A DNA stretch of 64,000 nucleotides from Clostridia bacterium (lineage in GTDB: Bacteria; Bacillota; Clostridia; Oscillospirales; CAG-272), in assembly GCA_900767415.1 (NCBI GenBank), contig CAAFYZ010000052.1:1-64000 (forward strand), read 5' to 3'. Numbering within the stretch: position 1 is the first letter of the stretch; each line of letters begins with the position of its first letter. Under the pieces are notes generated by a model that saw nothing but the letters and a program-made list of their open reading frames with translations, made no database searches and was not told the origin of the DNA. Shown here in pieces: positions 42,703 through 51,348 of the stretch. The position numbers and the translations under genes are program-made.

Positions 42703-42717
42703 GTGTGTTCGGTTGGC

Positions 42718-42978
42718 TTACTTTTCGTTAATGTTTTCTGGTGTGATCGTCTCTCCGTTATGGAGTCGTTCCATGAACCTTTTGAAATCTTCCTCTTCTT
42801 CTGGCGTGTGTTCCACCAAAACCCGGCTTTTATCGTCATATACTTTATAGCACTTGTCACCTTCCATTTCAAGGTAATAACGCCTTCCGTCCGTCTCGTA
42901 CAATCCGATTCGATTGTGCGTCGGATCGTTCGCCCATCTTTCGCAAAGGTGATACTTAAATCTTTTCAATTCGCTCAT
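42718..42978 (-). CDS. partner protein of the ADP-ribosyltransferase effector (putative immunity)
   Basis: 86 residues with a 4-base ATGA overlap with the effector. It is acidic (EHTPEEEEDFKRFMERLHNGETITPEN) with a beta-hairpin-like middle (RIGLYETDGRRYYLEMEGDKCYKVYDDKSRVLVEH). No family is recognised. Its role as immunity protein or chaperone is inferred from the repeated cassette design. Confidence 0.6.
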   Translation of the reverse strand: MSELKRFKYHLCERWANDPTHNRIGLYETDGRRYYLEMEGDKCYKVYDDKSRVLVEHTPEEEEDFKRFMERLHNGETITPENINEK

Positions 42979-43709
42979 ACTTCCTCCGCAACGACCTTGT
43001 ACACATAGTGATGGTCTTTGTTCTTCTCCGCTTTCGCATCGTAAATGTCGATGGATTTTATAAGATATTGCGTCTTTTTACTATGCAAGACCTCTTGCTC
43101 ATCAAAGAAATTACTCAAAAAAGCAATTGGCGCTCCGCTTTCGTTTTCCGTCTCAAAAAGGAATCCTGTGTGCCCGTCGAGTGCAAACTCCTCTGCGGAT
43201 TCAAGCTCCGACGACCAACTTGAAATCCCGAGCATATCCGTCGGGATACCTGCGCTCATGCGAGTTTTTAGCCCTTCGAGATATTCTTTTCCGTATCTTT
43301 CGTCAAAAGAGATCCCCCGATATACCTTGCCGCCATATTTTGACGACCTCGCGATATAATCCTCGAGGATTCTCTCCCCTTCGGGATCTTCTCCGTTACG
43401 AATATCGTGCGGATGTGTCGACCATTCGAAAACAGTCGCCTGATACTTCTTCGCGGTTTCCTCGTCGACGCCTGTCAGTTCGCGGATCTTCGCGAGTTCT
43501 TCGCCACGCTTTACGACGGGTTGCGGGATCTTCCGCGTTCTTCGCTCTTCCTCCGCCATGCGGCGACGATCGTCTGCCATAATGACGCTATACGGCGTAT
43601 TTTGGCGGTATTCTATCTTGCGGGGGTCGAGAGTGCCGACCGCGCCGCTTTTATCGGTAAACTTGCCGTCTTCGTCGCGGGGGTGGTCTTGTTCATGCCA
43701 CTCTTGCAT
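42975..43709 (-). CDS. tagged ADP-ribosyltransferase effector
   Basis: 244 residues. The tag MQEWHEQDHPRDEDGKFTDK and KIEYRQNTPYSVIMADDRRR lie at residues 1-50. The C-terminal domain carries the R-S-E signature of VIP2/C3-like ARTs: Arg131 in VYRGISF, SSWS at 163-166, and the E-x-E pair E204/E206 in FFDEQEVLHSKKTQYLI. Such enzymes transfer ADP-ribose from NAD to a protein (Q/R-x-E types choose Arg). It has no signal peptide. It stands directly after the capsid gene with its own promoter. Confidence 0.8.
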   Translation of the reverse strand: MQEWHEQDHPRDEDGKFTDKSGAVGTLDPRKIEYRQNTPYSVIMADDRRRMAEEERRTRKIPQPVVKRGEELAKIRELTGVDEETAKKYQATVFEWSTHPHDIRNGEDPEGERILEDYIARSSKYGGKVYRGISFDERYGKEYLEGLKTRMSAGIPTDMLGISSWSSELESAEEFALDGHTGFLFETENESGAPIAFLSNFFDEQEVLHSKKTQYLIKSIDIYDAKAEKNKDHHYVYKVVAEEV

Positions 43710-43713
43710 TTCT

Positions 43714-43742
43714 ATTATACACTCCTTTTTGGATGTTGTCAA
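43714..43742 (-). promoter_or_regulatory. promoter of cassette B, 4 bases before the ATG
   Basis: TTGACA, 17 bases and TATAAT; the -10 ends 4 bases before the effector ATG. AAAAAGGAG lies in the spacer. The capsid gene terminator sits 8 bases upstream of the -35. Confidence 0.78.
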
Positions 43743-43749
43743 GGGGAAA

Positions 43750-43773
43750 AAGGGCGGGGTTTGTCCCGCCCTT
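43750..43773 (-). terminator. terminator after the capsid gene
   Basis: Leftward AAGGGCGGG/CCCCGCCCTT followed by TTTCCCC. It separates capsid transcription from cassette B. Confidence 0.75.
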
Positions 43774-43791
43774 CTCCTTTTTTTGCTTTCG

Positions 43792-45081
43792 TCAGGCGAC
43801 GGTAACCGTCTCGCTTGCGACGAGGGAGGTCAGCTCGCCCGCCTTGACGGCGATCGCCTTGACGGTTGCCGACTTCGTGAGGGTGACCTGTGCGGTGTAC
43901 TTCGTGGAATTCACCGTCGGAACGGTGCCGTCATCGGTGTAATAGAAGGACGCACCGGACGCGCCGGTAATGGTAAACTTTCCGCCTGCCGCGGTGGTAA
44001 TCGTCGGGGTGGCGGTCGTCTTACGGGAGCCGGGTGCCTTCATGGTGAGAGGTGCCGCCGCGGTCGCAGGGTTCGCGAAAGCGGAAGCGACGATCGGAAC
44101 GACCGAGAGAGCGTCCCAACATTCCGCACCGAAGCGATACTTCGGCTGAATGCGGATGCCCTGTCCGTTCGGAGAGTCAATCGTCTTGATCGCCGCATTG
44201 AAAGCAAGGGCACGACCCGTACCGATACCCGAGACAACCACGCCGAGGACGCCCGAGAGAGCCCCCGCGCCGAGCCCCATATAGCGTTCGACCGCCGCCC
44301 AAATGACGGGAGAGAGCACATAGCAGGGCATATTCGAGATCTCGCCGATGTAGCCCGTGGAGACAACGCTCGGACGGGTCTCGGCGTCCACGCCGCCCTG
44401 ACGAAGGATGTCCTGCGCATAGTTCGAGCCGCCGACGATGATCTGACCCGTCGTCAGGAGGTGACGCTTTGCCTCGGGGCGCAGATAGACCGCGCGACCG
44501 GTATCGGGGTAGGCGTCGATTCCCTCTTCCTCGTTGCCGCTGTCGAGTTGCACGCCCGCGGTGATAATCGCGTCCTTGTAGTTGTTATCCGCGAGGGCGA
44601 CCCAGTTCTTCGCGACCTTGCCGGAGGCAACGTCGTTGAAGTTTTTCGTCAGCATGGCGCCGACGGAAACGGCATTGACGCCGCGGGCGACCTTGCCCGT
44701 CAGGTTCTTCAGCGTCGCCTCGGCGAGATCGACGGCGATCATGTCCTGCTCGGAGGCGGGAATGTCCTTGCACTTGTCGATCATGTCGATGATACGGATG
44801 CCGTAGGCGGCAGTCTCGGGGTTCGAGGCGGCGTCGGCGTTGAACCAACCGCCGTTGATGTCCGCGCCGATTTCGCGCGCCTCGTCATTGTCGGGGCGGA
44901 CGCGGACGACCTGGATTTCCGCGGCGGCGGTGTCGTTCGAGAATTTCTCGACGACGCCCTCACCGGGGCGGACGATGATCTCCTGGAAGATGTTGTCCTT
45001 GACGGCGGAGCTCATCACGCGCTTCAGCGTGGCTCTGTTGATCTCGGGGGTGTTGATGTTAGAAAAAAACTGATTTGCCAT
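43792..45081 (-). CDS. major capsid protein with C-terminal Ig-like domain
   Basis: 429 residues. The N-terminal 340 residues fit a HK97-type capsid protein (NINTPEINRATLKRVMSSAVKDNIFQEIIV, then RYMGLGAGALSGVLGVVVSGIGTGRALAFNA). The last 75 residues form a chitobiase C-terminal/Ig-like domain (ITGASGASFYYTDDGTVPTVNSTKYTAQVTLTKSATVKAIAVKAG-type), which would project from the shell. It follows an acidic scaffold gene, the usual order. Confidence 0.8.
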   Translation of the reverse strand: MANQFFSNINTPEINRATLKRVMSSAVKDNIFQEIIVRPGEGVVEKFSNDTAAAEIQVVRVRPDNDEAREIGADINGGWFNADAASNPETAAYGIRIIDMIDKCKDIPASEQDMIAVDLAEATLKNLTGKVARGVNAVSVGAMLTKNFNDVASGKVAKNWVALADNNYKDAIITAGVQLDSGNEEEGIDAYPDTGRAVYLRPEAKRHLLTTGQIIVGGSNYAQDILRQGGVDAETRPSVVSTGYIGEISNMPCYVLSPVIWAAVERYMGLGAGALSGVLGVVVSGIGTGRALAFNAAIKTIDSPNGQGIRIQPKYRFGAECWDALSVVPIVASAFANPATAAAPLTMKAPGSRKTTATPTITTAAGGKFTITGASGASFYYTDDGTVPTVNSTKYTAQVTLTKSATVKAIAVKAGELTSLVASETVTVA

Positions 45082-45143
45082 GATTTTTTGATTCCTTTCG
45101 GTTTTGAATTTTTATTTTTGTTTTGTTTTCGGCGGGCGGTCGC

Positions 45144-45704
45144 TTAATGGCGATAGCCCTGCTTTGCGTAATAGCGGCGCATGATCCGATCGTCCTCCGC
45201 GAGGGCGTCGTCATTGCCGTCGGGGGCGCTCGGAGAGGTGCCGAAGGTCTTCCCATCGTCCGTCTCTTTCCCGTCGCCTACCGCCTCTGTGAGCTTTGCG
45301 ACAAGCTCTTCCAGTGCGGTGATCCGTGCGAGGAGTGCTTCGTCTCTCTCCTCCGTCTTCTTCACCTCTTCGGCGGGTGCCGCGTCCTCTGCCGCGTCCG
45401 TCTCGTCTTCCGCGGCGGGTTCGGGTGCCTTTTCGTCGGATTCTTCTTCCGCGGCGGGTTCTTCGGGTGCGGGAGCGGTTTCTTCCCCGCTCTGCGTGCC
45501 GCTTTCGTGGGTCTGTGCCTCGCTCTCTTCGGAGGCGGTATCTTTCCCCTCTGAGGTACTTTCCGCGTCTTCCGCGGCGTCCTGCGCCTCTTCTGCTGTT
45601 TCTTCGTCCGTCCCGTTCACCCCTGCGAGGAATTTTTCCTTTTCCTCGTCGGAGAGTGCCGAGAACAGACGGAGAAGGGTCTGTGCGTTCTTTTTCTCGA
45701 ACAT
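45144..45704 (-). CDS. phage scaffolding protein
   Basis: 186 residues from MFEKKNAQTLLRLFSALSDEEKEKFL behind AAAGGAA. The middle is extremely acidic and Ala/Glu-rich, with a coiled coil near the end (DEALLARITALEELVAKLTEAV) and a basic tail (DRIMRRYYAKQGYRH), the usual make-up of scaffolds. It lies directly before the capsid gene. Confidence 0.65.
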   Translation of the reverse strand: MFEKKNAQTLLRLFSALSDEEKEKFLAGVNGTDEETAEEAQDAAEDAESTSEGKDTASEESEAQTHESGTQSGEETAPAPEEPAAEEESDEKAPEPAAEDETDAAEDAAPAEEVKKTEERDEALLARITALEELVAKLTEAVGDGKETDDGKTFGTSPSAPDGNDDALAEDDRIMRRYYAKQGYRH

Positions 45705-45876
45705 TTCGTTTACATTCCTTTCGTTTGATTTGTTTTTCTCTTCGGAGAGATTCGCCACCGCCAAACGCAAAAGCCCGTTTCCCGACGCTCGCCGCTCCTC
45801 GCGTGTCACGCCGACAGGACTTCTTTGTTCCGGTCACTTCGCCGTTTTTCCTCTGTCGCCCGGAGGATATAAAAAA

Positions 45877-45906
45877 CAGGCGTCGGAGCGGTCTCCGTTG
45901 CCTGTC
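45877..45906 (-). terminator. terminator between minor capsid and scaffold genes
   Basis: Leftward ACAGGC..CGGAG paired with CTCCG..GCCTGT, followed by TTTTTTA. An internal terminator inside the late operon may lower or regulate transcription into the scaffold and capsid genes. Confidence 0.7.
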
Positions 45907-45908
45907 AG

Positions 45909-46970
45909 TTATCGGATTTTCAGTCTTGACGGTTGGAAGGCGCGACCGTGTGTTGCCGCATAGGCGCGGTATTTCGCCGCCCATGCGCTCGCCTTCTGCC
46001 GTGCTTTTTTTCCTTCTTCTGCGGACAACGACATTTCTGCCGCCGCCCGCCACTTCCGCACCGTGCGCTCCATTGAGCGCATACGAAGATCTATGCGGTA
46101 CTCGCGCTCTTCCTCTTTTGGGGAGACACGCGGGGCGGATTCGCCTGTCTTGTATTCCGTCATGGTATGACGGCAGTTGAAGCCGAAAAGCCCGTTTTTC
46201 CACTTTCCGTTTTTCGTGTAGATGTCCGTCGCCCGCTCGAGCGGTTCATAATACCGCCCGTCCTCCGTCACGCCTTCCGAGCCGTCGAGGGAGAAGACCC
46301 GTCCCTGAAAGGGGCGGCACCGCTCCGAACAGTTCGCATGTGCGGAAATGAGAACGAGCCGCACACCGCGCGCCCGCAAGTCCGACGTCTCGTCGAGGTG
46401 TGCCTTGTATCGCACTTCCCGTTCCGCCCGCGCGAGGAGGGACTGCCGCCGTCCGAGATAGTTCTCGGCGTCGGGGTCGAGTGCCTCTTCTTTTTCCATG
46501 CGGGAAAGCGTCGGTTTGATGTTCTCGCGATAGTAGTCCTCCGTATACTTTCGGAGGTTGTTCGTCGCGATATTGTGAAAGTCGATCGTACCGTCGTAGG
46601 CGGTCAGCGTCTCATAGGCACCCCGCATACTCATGCGGGAAAGCGGCGCCTCGAGTGCCTTCGGCGATGGAATCCCGCGTCGCGTCCCTATCTTCAAAAG
46701 AGAAAGAAAAACCGCGGCAGACGATAGAGTCAGTGCCGCGGACGCTCTCCGCTCTCTTCGGTAAAAGTCGAGAAGGGACACCCGCGCGGCGGTGCGAAGT
46801 GCGGGGATCGGGATTGCGGAAAGTGCGCCGTCGATGATCTCTCGCACCTTTTCTTCCGTGTCACTCTCTTTCCCCGAGAGGCGGGACGCTCTCACCGCGA
46901 GTCGGATCTTCTCCTGCGCCTCCCGCAGGGTCAAAACCTCCCTGCTGGTTCGGTTCGTCGCTCTCTTCAT
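45909..46970 (-). CDS. phage minor capsid protein (Phage_min_cap2 type)
   Basis: 353 residues. SAHANCSERCRPFQGRVFSLDGSEG, then YEPLERATDIYTKNGKWKNGLFGFNCRHTMTEYKTG, is the metal-site-like core of the minor capsid 2/MuF-related family. It overlaps the portal gene by 110 bases and has GGAGGG in front of its ATG. It probably enters the capsid with the portal. The tagged effectors could be packaged in the same way. Confidence 0.8.
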   Translation of the reverse strand: MKRATNRTSREVLTLREAQEKIRLAVRASRLSGKESDTEEKVREIIDGALSAIPIPALRTAARVSLLDFYRRERRASAALTLSSAAVFLSLLKIGTRRGIPSPKALEAPLSRMSMRGAYETLTAYDGTIDFHNIATNNLRKYTEDYYRENIKPTLSRMEKEEALDPDAENYLGRRQSLLARAEREVRYKAHLDETSDLRARGVRLVLISAHANCSERCRPFQGRVFSLDGSEGVTEDGRYYEPLERATDIYTKNGKWKNGLFGFNCRHTMTEYKTGESAPRVSPKEEEREYRIDLRMRSMERTVRKWRAAAEMSLSAEEGKKARQKASAWAAKYRAYAATHGRAFQPSRLKIR

Positions 46971-48576
46971 TCATACCCTCCATGCCGGGGAAAGAGTCGA
47001 AGGGGGACGGCTCGGCTTCCTTTGCCTCCGCCTCGATGCGTCCGATCTCCTCTTCCACCTGGTGAATATCGTCGTCATAGTTGAACATTTCGACCGCTTT
47101 TCTCCGTGAGATAAATCCCGCCGACAGTCCGATCTGTAGGATCTCGGCGAGGGTGTAACGGTTTGTCAGCCCCGCGCTCGACCACCGGATCACAACATCG
47201 TCGGTGTACCCGAGGTAGCGCGTCACGATCTTCAGAATACGGTTCAGCGGCTTTTCCACGATAGCGCGACGGTCGTTGACATATTCCGCCGTTTCGTTCT
47301 CCTCCGTCGATACCTCGCGCGCGGTTCTCGCCGCGGTGCTGTCGCTCAAAAAGGAGGCGATTGTCGAGATGTTCAGCCCTGTATTGACCGAGATATCCTG
47401 TATCAGGCGGTTGCGGATCTCCGTCCACTCCCCCGCGCGAAGCTCGGGTTGCAAAAAGGTCGGCGTCTTGCTGTCGGGGTCGTTCGTGTCGTACTTGACA
47501 TAGAGCATCCGCTCGACGCCGCTGTTGTATTCTCCCGTATTCTTCGCCGTCATGTATTTCGGCAGAAGGACTCTGCCCCGCCCGAGGTACATATCGGTAT
47601 TTGCGGCGGCGTGATAGTAGTCGTAGGACATGAGATCGGCGAGAATGTTCGCAAGGAAGCTCTCCCCGAAGGGAAGCTCGGGCAGACAACTGACCCCCTC
47701 CGTCCATGTAACGATTTCCGCGCCGAGATGATCGGAGAACGGTAGAAGGATCGGATGGTCGAATAAGATCCCCGCATACGCCCGCCCGATGGTCTGCCGC
47801 ATACTCTTCGGAAGTTCGGCAAAGGGAATCCGCTCCCGCATATTCTGCGAGAGAAATTCTCCGTTCGTCACACTCCCCGTCTGCGCCTTTACAGCGTACT
47901 CGACGACGGGTGCGTTTTTTATGATCTTTCCGTCCGCGGTGGTATAGTCCGCGAAATGCCGCCATTCGACGACATAATAGGAAGTGAACGCCTCGCCCTC
48001 ACGCGGTTCACTGACGCCGAGGTTCGTGAAACAGCGAAGGAAGCATTTGATCTCCCGCACCTCTCCCCGCGCGCCAATCACGGGCAGGAAGGCATCGAAG
48101 CGAAGCGCCTCCGCCCACAGTCCCGCACCGTCCACATTCAGTTTTACGGCGGAAGTGCCCGCCGCGGCGGCATACTTCACGGCGTCCTTTACGGTGCGTT
48201 CAAAGCCGACTTCGTCACTCCATGCGCAAATGGCGGAGAGCGCGCGGTTCGGGTCTTCGGTCTCCGACTCCCGCCCCGCGTTCTTGAACATGACGCGCCC
48301 GCCGACGACCTTCTTTGCCGCGCGATTGACGAGGGCGGTGCCGATCTTCGTCGATGGGATTCCCTGCTCCGCGTTATGGAAATAGGGCACCCACCCGTCA
48401 TACCACCAAAGCCAATTTTTCACGAAGCGGTTCATGAAAGAATAATACTCTTTCGATACCATCGAATAAAACGAGGATCGGTTGATATAGGAATAGGTGA
48501 AATGATCGTTGAACGCGGAGGAATTCACCCACGGCGCCATGCCTTCCCGCGCGTTCGCATTCTCGTAATTTGTCAT
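46861..48576 (-). CDS. portal protein (SPP1 gp6-like)
   Basis: 571 residues starting MTNYENANAREGMAPWVN behind GGAG. The core TGLNISTIASFLSDSTAARTAREVSTEENETAEYVNDRRAIVEKPLNRIL is typical of the SPP1-like portal. The C-terminus is acidic and Gly/Pro-rich. It forms the dodecameric DNA channel and follows the terminase genes. Confidence 0.82.
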   Translation of the reverse strand: MTNYENANAREGMAPWVNSSAFNDHFTYSYINRSSFYSMVSKEYYSFMNRFVKNWLWWYDGWVPYFHNAEQGIPSTKIGTALVNRAAKKVVGGRVMFKNAGRESETEDPNRALSAICAWSDEVGFERTVKDAVKYAAAAGTSAVKLNVDGAGLWAEALRFDAFLPVIGARGEVREIKCFLRCFTNLGVSEPREGEAFTSYYVVEWRHFADYTTADGKIIKNAPVVEYAVKAQTGSVTNGEFLSQNMRERIPFAELPKSMRQTIGRAYAGILFDHPILLPFSDHLGAEIVTWTEGVSCLPELPFGESFLANILADLMSYDYYHAAANTDMYLGRGRVLLPKYMTAKNTGEYNSGVERMLYVKYDTNDPDSKTPTFLQPELRAGEWTEIRNRLIQDISVNTGLNISTIASFLSDSTAARTAREVSTEENETAEYVNDRRAIVEKPLNRILKIVTRYLGYTDDVVIRWSSAGLTNRYTLAEILQIGLSAGFISRRKAVEMFNYDDDIHQVEEEIGRIEAEAKEAEPSPFDSFPGMEGMNEESDEPNQQGGFDPAGGAGEDPTRGESVPPLGERE

Positions 48577-48631
48577 GTAAATCTCCATTCCGCCGCCGCA
48601 GGCGGCACAAAAGCGTTATAAAACCTCCGCG

Positions 48632-49963
48632 TCATACCGCATTGTAATACTCTGCGGGGTCGGGCGTTTCCCAAAGGTTCATGGGGTTCATATAATAGCA
48701 ATTCACTGCATACCGAAATGCGTCGGCGCAGTCGTTTGGCACCGTGTCGTCATACCCTTTATTATCCTTGTCCCATACCATATTTTCAAGGTCGGTGACG
48801 AGCTGATCCTCCCCCGCGACGAAATGCCCCGCGATATAATTGAAATACCCGCCGTAATTCAGGATCACGATCGCGTTCCGTCCGAGCGCGTTGTTGACGA
48901 CATCGGAGGTCTGCAAAATGTCCTTCTTCGTGTACTTTTGCACATGGTAGTCGGGAAAGTGCATTGCAAGCGTCAGGACGAGATCGCTCGCCGCACAGTC
49001 GATCGGCATCATGTGTTCCACTCCCGACATAGAAAAACGGTATTTCTCCTCGAGATCGGAGAGATACCGTGCGATATAGGGGACGAGCTGTGCGTTTGAG
49101 AGTTGCCCGTTGACCTTCGGGTCATGATAGAATGGTTCGAGGCGCACCGCCTGACCGTTCTCAAGTACGGCGAGGGGCTGGAGGGTGGTCGCGTCGTTCG
49201 TCGTCGCGCCGTCCCCACCCCATATCACATAGCGCGCCGCGTGCCGCCCGTAGAGCGCGGTATATTGCGCGGGCGTGAGAAAATGCCTCTCCCGCCGGAA
49301 GAGCGGATAGACGAGCCCTTCCGTCTTCACCCAGTTGCCGAGAATCCATCGGTCAAAATAAATCGTCCCGCGATATTCGTTCTCAAGGTTCTTTATGAAT
49401 TCCTCGGGCAGAAAGGTATTGTCGTAGATCGTGAAATGCTCATTGTAGCAGTCGAGCAGTTTGTTGTCGATATGCTTTTTGACAAAGTGCGAGGGGGACT
49501 CGGGGTTGCAGGTCGCGTCGCACTTACTGTTCGCGAGATCGAGACGGGATTTCAGCATGGCGAAGAAGTTCTCGGGATAGGTCGTCAGCTCGTCACAATA
49601 GGCATACCCGAGTCCGAGCCCCTGTATTTTCGTGATCGCCCGCTCGTCGTTCGCTCCGACGCAGTAGCAGGACTTGCCGAAAAGGGTGATCTTCCGATTT
49701 CCCGAGGCGTCCGTGCGGATTGCTCCGACATGCGCCGCGCCGAAGATTCCACGCATGGGATCAAAAACGTTTCGGTCGAGGGTGGAGAGCGTCTTGCCGC
49801 AAAAGAGAATGTTATGCTCCCAATGCTCGCGGATTCGCTTCGGGATCAGGAAATAGGAGACGTGCGTCTTGCCGCTTCTCGTTGCGCCCGAGAGAATGTT
49901 CCATCGATGCGTCGCGTCGCGAATGACCTTTTGCTGTTTGTCGGTAAAGAGACTATTTCCCAC
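48632..49963 (-). CDS. terL: terminase large subunit
   Basis: 443 residues from a GTG start with AAAGGAGGG upstream. An ATG 72 bases earlier would overlap the small subunit without a ribosome site. Walker A is GATRSGKTH (about residues 26-34), and the DE box is in YAYCDELTTYPE. The nuclease domain carries IWGGDGATTNDATTLQP, MPIDCAAS and DTVPNDCADAFRYAV. It cuts and pumps phage DNA into the head. Confidence 0.9.
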   Translation of the reverse strand: MGNSLFTDKQQKVIRDATHRWNILSGATRSGKTHVSYFLIPKRIREHWEHNILFCGKTLSTLDRNVFDPMRGIFGAAHVGAIRTDASGNRKITLFGKSCYCVGANDERAITKIQGLGLGYAYCDELTTYPENFFAMLKSRLDLANSKCDATCNPESPSHFVKKHIDNKLLDCYNEHFTIYDNTFLPEEFIKNLENEYRGTIYFDRWILGNWVKTEGLVYPLFRRERHFLTPAQYTALYGRHAARYVIWGGDGATTNDATTLQPLAVLENGQAVRLEPFYHDPKVNGQLSNAQLVPYIARYLSDLEEKYRFSMSGVEHMMPIDCAASDLVLTLAMHFPDYHVQKYTKKDILQTSDVVNNALGRNAIVILNYGGYFNYIAGHFVAGEDQLVTDLENMVWDKDNKGYDDTVPNDCADAFRYAVNCYYMNPMNLWETPDPAEYYNAV

Positions 49964-50372
49964 CGTTTCCGCCCTCCTTTGCCGCCGCGTCGATCTTTTC
50001 GCACAGTTCTCCGAGGACATCAAAGCTCTTGTCAACGGGTTCCTTCGGCGTGAATTGCTCGATCAGGATTTTCAAAAGCCCCGCACGGTCGCGCCCTGAC
50101 ATCTTTTTGATCTCGTCGGGGGTGAAGGTCGCGAGGATATTCTCGACGATCTCCTGCGCGGTTTTTGCGCGGCTGATGACCCATTCGAGCATGGAGATCT
50201 CGCTCTCGTTTTTTACATCTGCTATCTTTTGCGCAAATTCTGCATCGTTTTTGCATAGTTTCGTGACCGTCGCCCGAGAGACGCCGTACTTCTTTGCAAG
50301 TGCCGAGAAGGTGCTTCCCGCGGCATATTCCGCAACGATCTTTTTCTTTTGCCTTACCGATATTTTCGCCAC
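49953..50372 (-). CDS. terminase small subunit
   Basis: 139 residues. The N-terminal helix-turn-helix (IVAEYAAGSTFSALAKKYGVSRATVTKLCKNDAEF) recognises the packaging site. A helical middle and a C-terminal segment (KEPVDKSFDVLGELCEKIDAAAKE) presumably contact the large subunit. It overlaps the large-subunit gene by 11 bases. Confidence 0.8.
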   Translation of the reverse strand: MAKISVRQKKKIVAEYAAGSTFSALAKKYGVSRATVTKLCKNDAEFAQKIADVKNESEISMLEWVISRAKTAQEIVENILATFTPDEIKKMSGRDRAGLLKILIEQFTPKEPVDKSFDVLGELCEKIDAAAKEGGNGGK

Positions 50373-50398
50373 TTTGGCACCTCCTTTCGGGCATAGAA

Positions 50399-50426
50399 AA
50401 AGGGAGCCTCCGAAACGGTTCCCTTT
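50399..50426 (-). terminator. terminator of cassette A
   Basis: Leftward AAAGGGAACC/GGCTCCCTTT runs into TTCTATGC. It is nearly identical in stem and tail to the terminator of cassette B. Confidence 0.8.
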
Positions 50427-50447
50427 ATGTGTTAAATTGTTCGTTGA

Positions 50448-50660
50448 TTATTCGACAAGAAGCCCGATCCCCCACGCAGTATCGCCAGCCGACGATCCAT
50501 TGGCGTATTGCCAAATATGCTTTCCGTCTTCTTTTACAGAATCCATCGCTTTTTTTACCGCCTCTTCTTCTCCGGGAAAATCATCGCACAAAATTTGATA
50601 GACCGCCGCCTCAAATTCCTCGTAGGTGCTGTTTTTGTTCGTGAGTCTATGATTATCCAT
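50448..50660 (-). CDS. partner protein of the GNAT effector (putative immunity)
   Basis: 70 residues. It starts 8 bases inside the GNAT gene end. It is acidic (STYEEFEAAVYQILCDDFPGEEEAVKKAMDSVKEDGKHIW). No family is recognised. Its position mirrors the partner genes of the two other cassettes. Confidence 0.55.
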   Translation of the reverse strand: MDNHRLTNKNSTYEEFEAAVYQILCDDFPGEEEAVKKAMDSVKEDGKHIWQYANGSSAGDTAWGIGLLVE

Positions 50661-51344
50661 CAAGTTCTTTATCTCTCTTTCTCATAGCGTTATCGTAGCC
50701 GTCCGCACCTTCATCGGGCTTTACCGTCTGTAAAAAGTCCTCGTAGGTGCGCTCTGTATATGGCGTGCTCTTGCCCGTATACTTATAAAAGATAACGGGT
50801 TCTTCCTGTACATCAAAGCCGTGTGCCTTCGCACTCTTCCAGTCCTCAGGCGCGTATTCCGCATTGAACGGCGTCCAACTCACAGGAGCAAAGCCGTTGC
50901 GGGCATAAAACAGATAAAGATCTTTCCCAAAAGCATCCAAACGATCGCCGCCTTTGGCTACCGCGTCCGCAAGGATCTCGCGCCCCTTTGCTCCCTTGCC
51001 ACGCACGGCGCATACACGGAATCGCCCGACGCGTAGAGCTTTACCCCTTCCGCCTCATAATCCGACTCGGTGTAATCGCTCGACACTCTCCACCGGGCGT
51101 CCTCGTCGATCTGCTCCTTTGCCGCGAGCAACTTCCCTCGGAATTCTTTTCCGCTCTTCATTGGGGAAAAGGACAGCGCGGGCTTTGGCGCTTTCGCGCT
51201 CTCTGCTTCTCTCGCCCGATCGTCCGCGAGAATTTTCTCGTAGGGGGTATTCTGCCGATATTCGACCTTCTTCGGCGTCCCCGTACCTTTATCGGTGAAT
51301 TTACCGTCGTTGTCTCTCGGGTGGTCTTGTTCTTGCCATTTCAT
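50653..51344 (-). pseudogene. tagged GNAT acetyltransferase effector, frameshifted
   Basis: The first part (MKWQEQDHPRDNDGKFTDK, then VEYRQNTPYEKILADDRAREAE, up to LYASGDSVYA) is in one frame. The GNAT core (VRGKGAKGREILADAVAKGGDRLDAF, then LYLFYARNGFAPVSW) continues in another frame from about 51008. RGKGAKG is the acetyl-CoA loop. Without 2 extra bases (a CC near 51008) the protein would be 229 residues. I see no slippery heptamer, so this is a mutation or assembly error rather than clear programmed frameshifting. Confidence 0.7.
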
Positions 51345-51348
51345 ACTC

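Noticed and set aside
43558..45147. A long rightward open frame (529 codons) opposite the capsid and effector genes
   Set aside because: It is the antisense shadow of GC-rich genes with clear capsid and ART motifs. Its composition is Arg-rich, without recognisable motifs.
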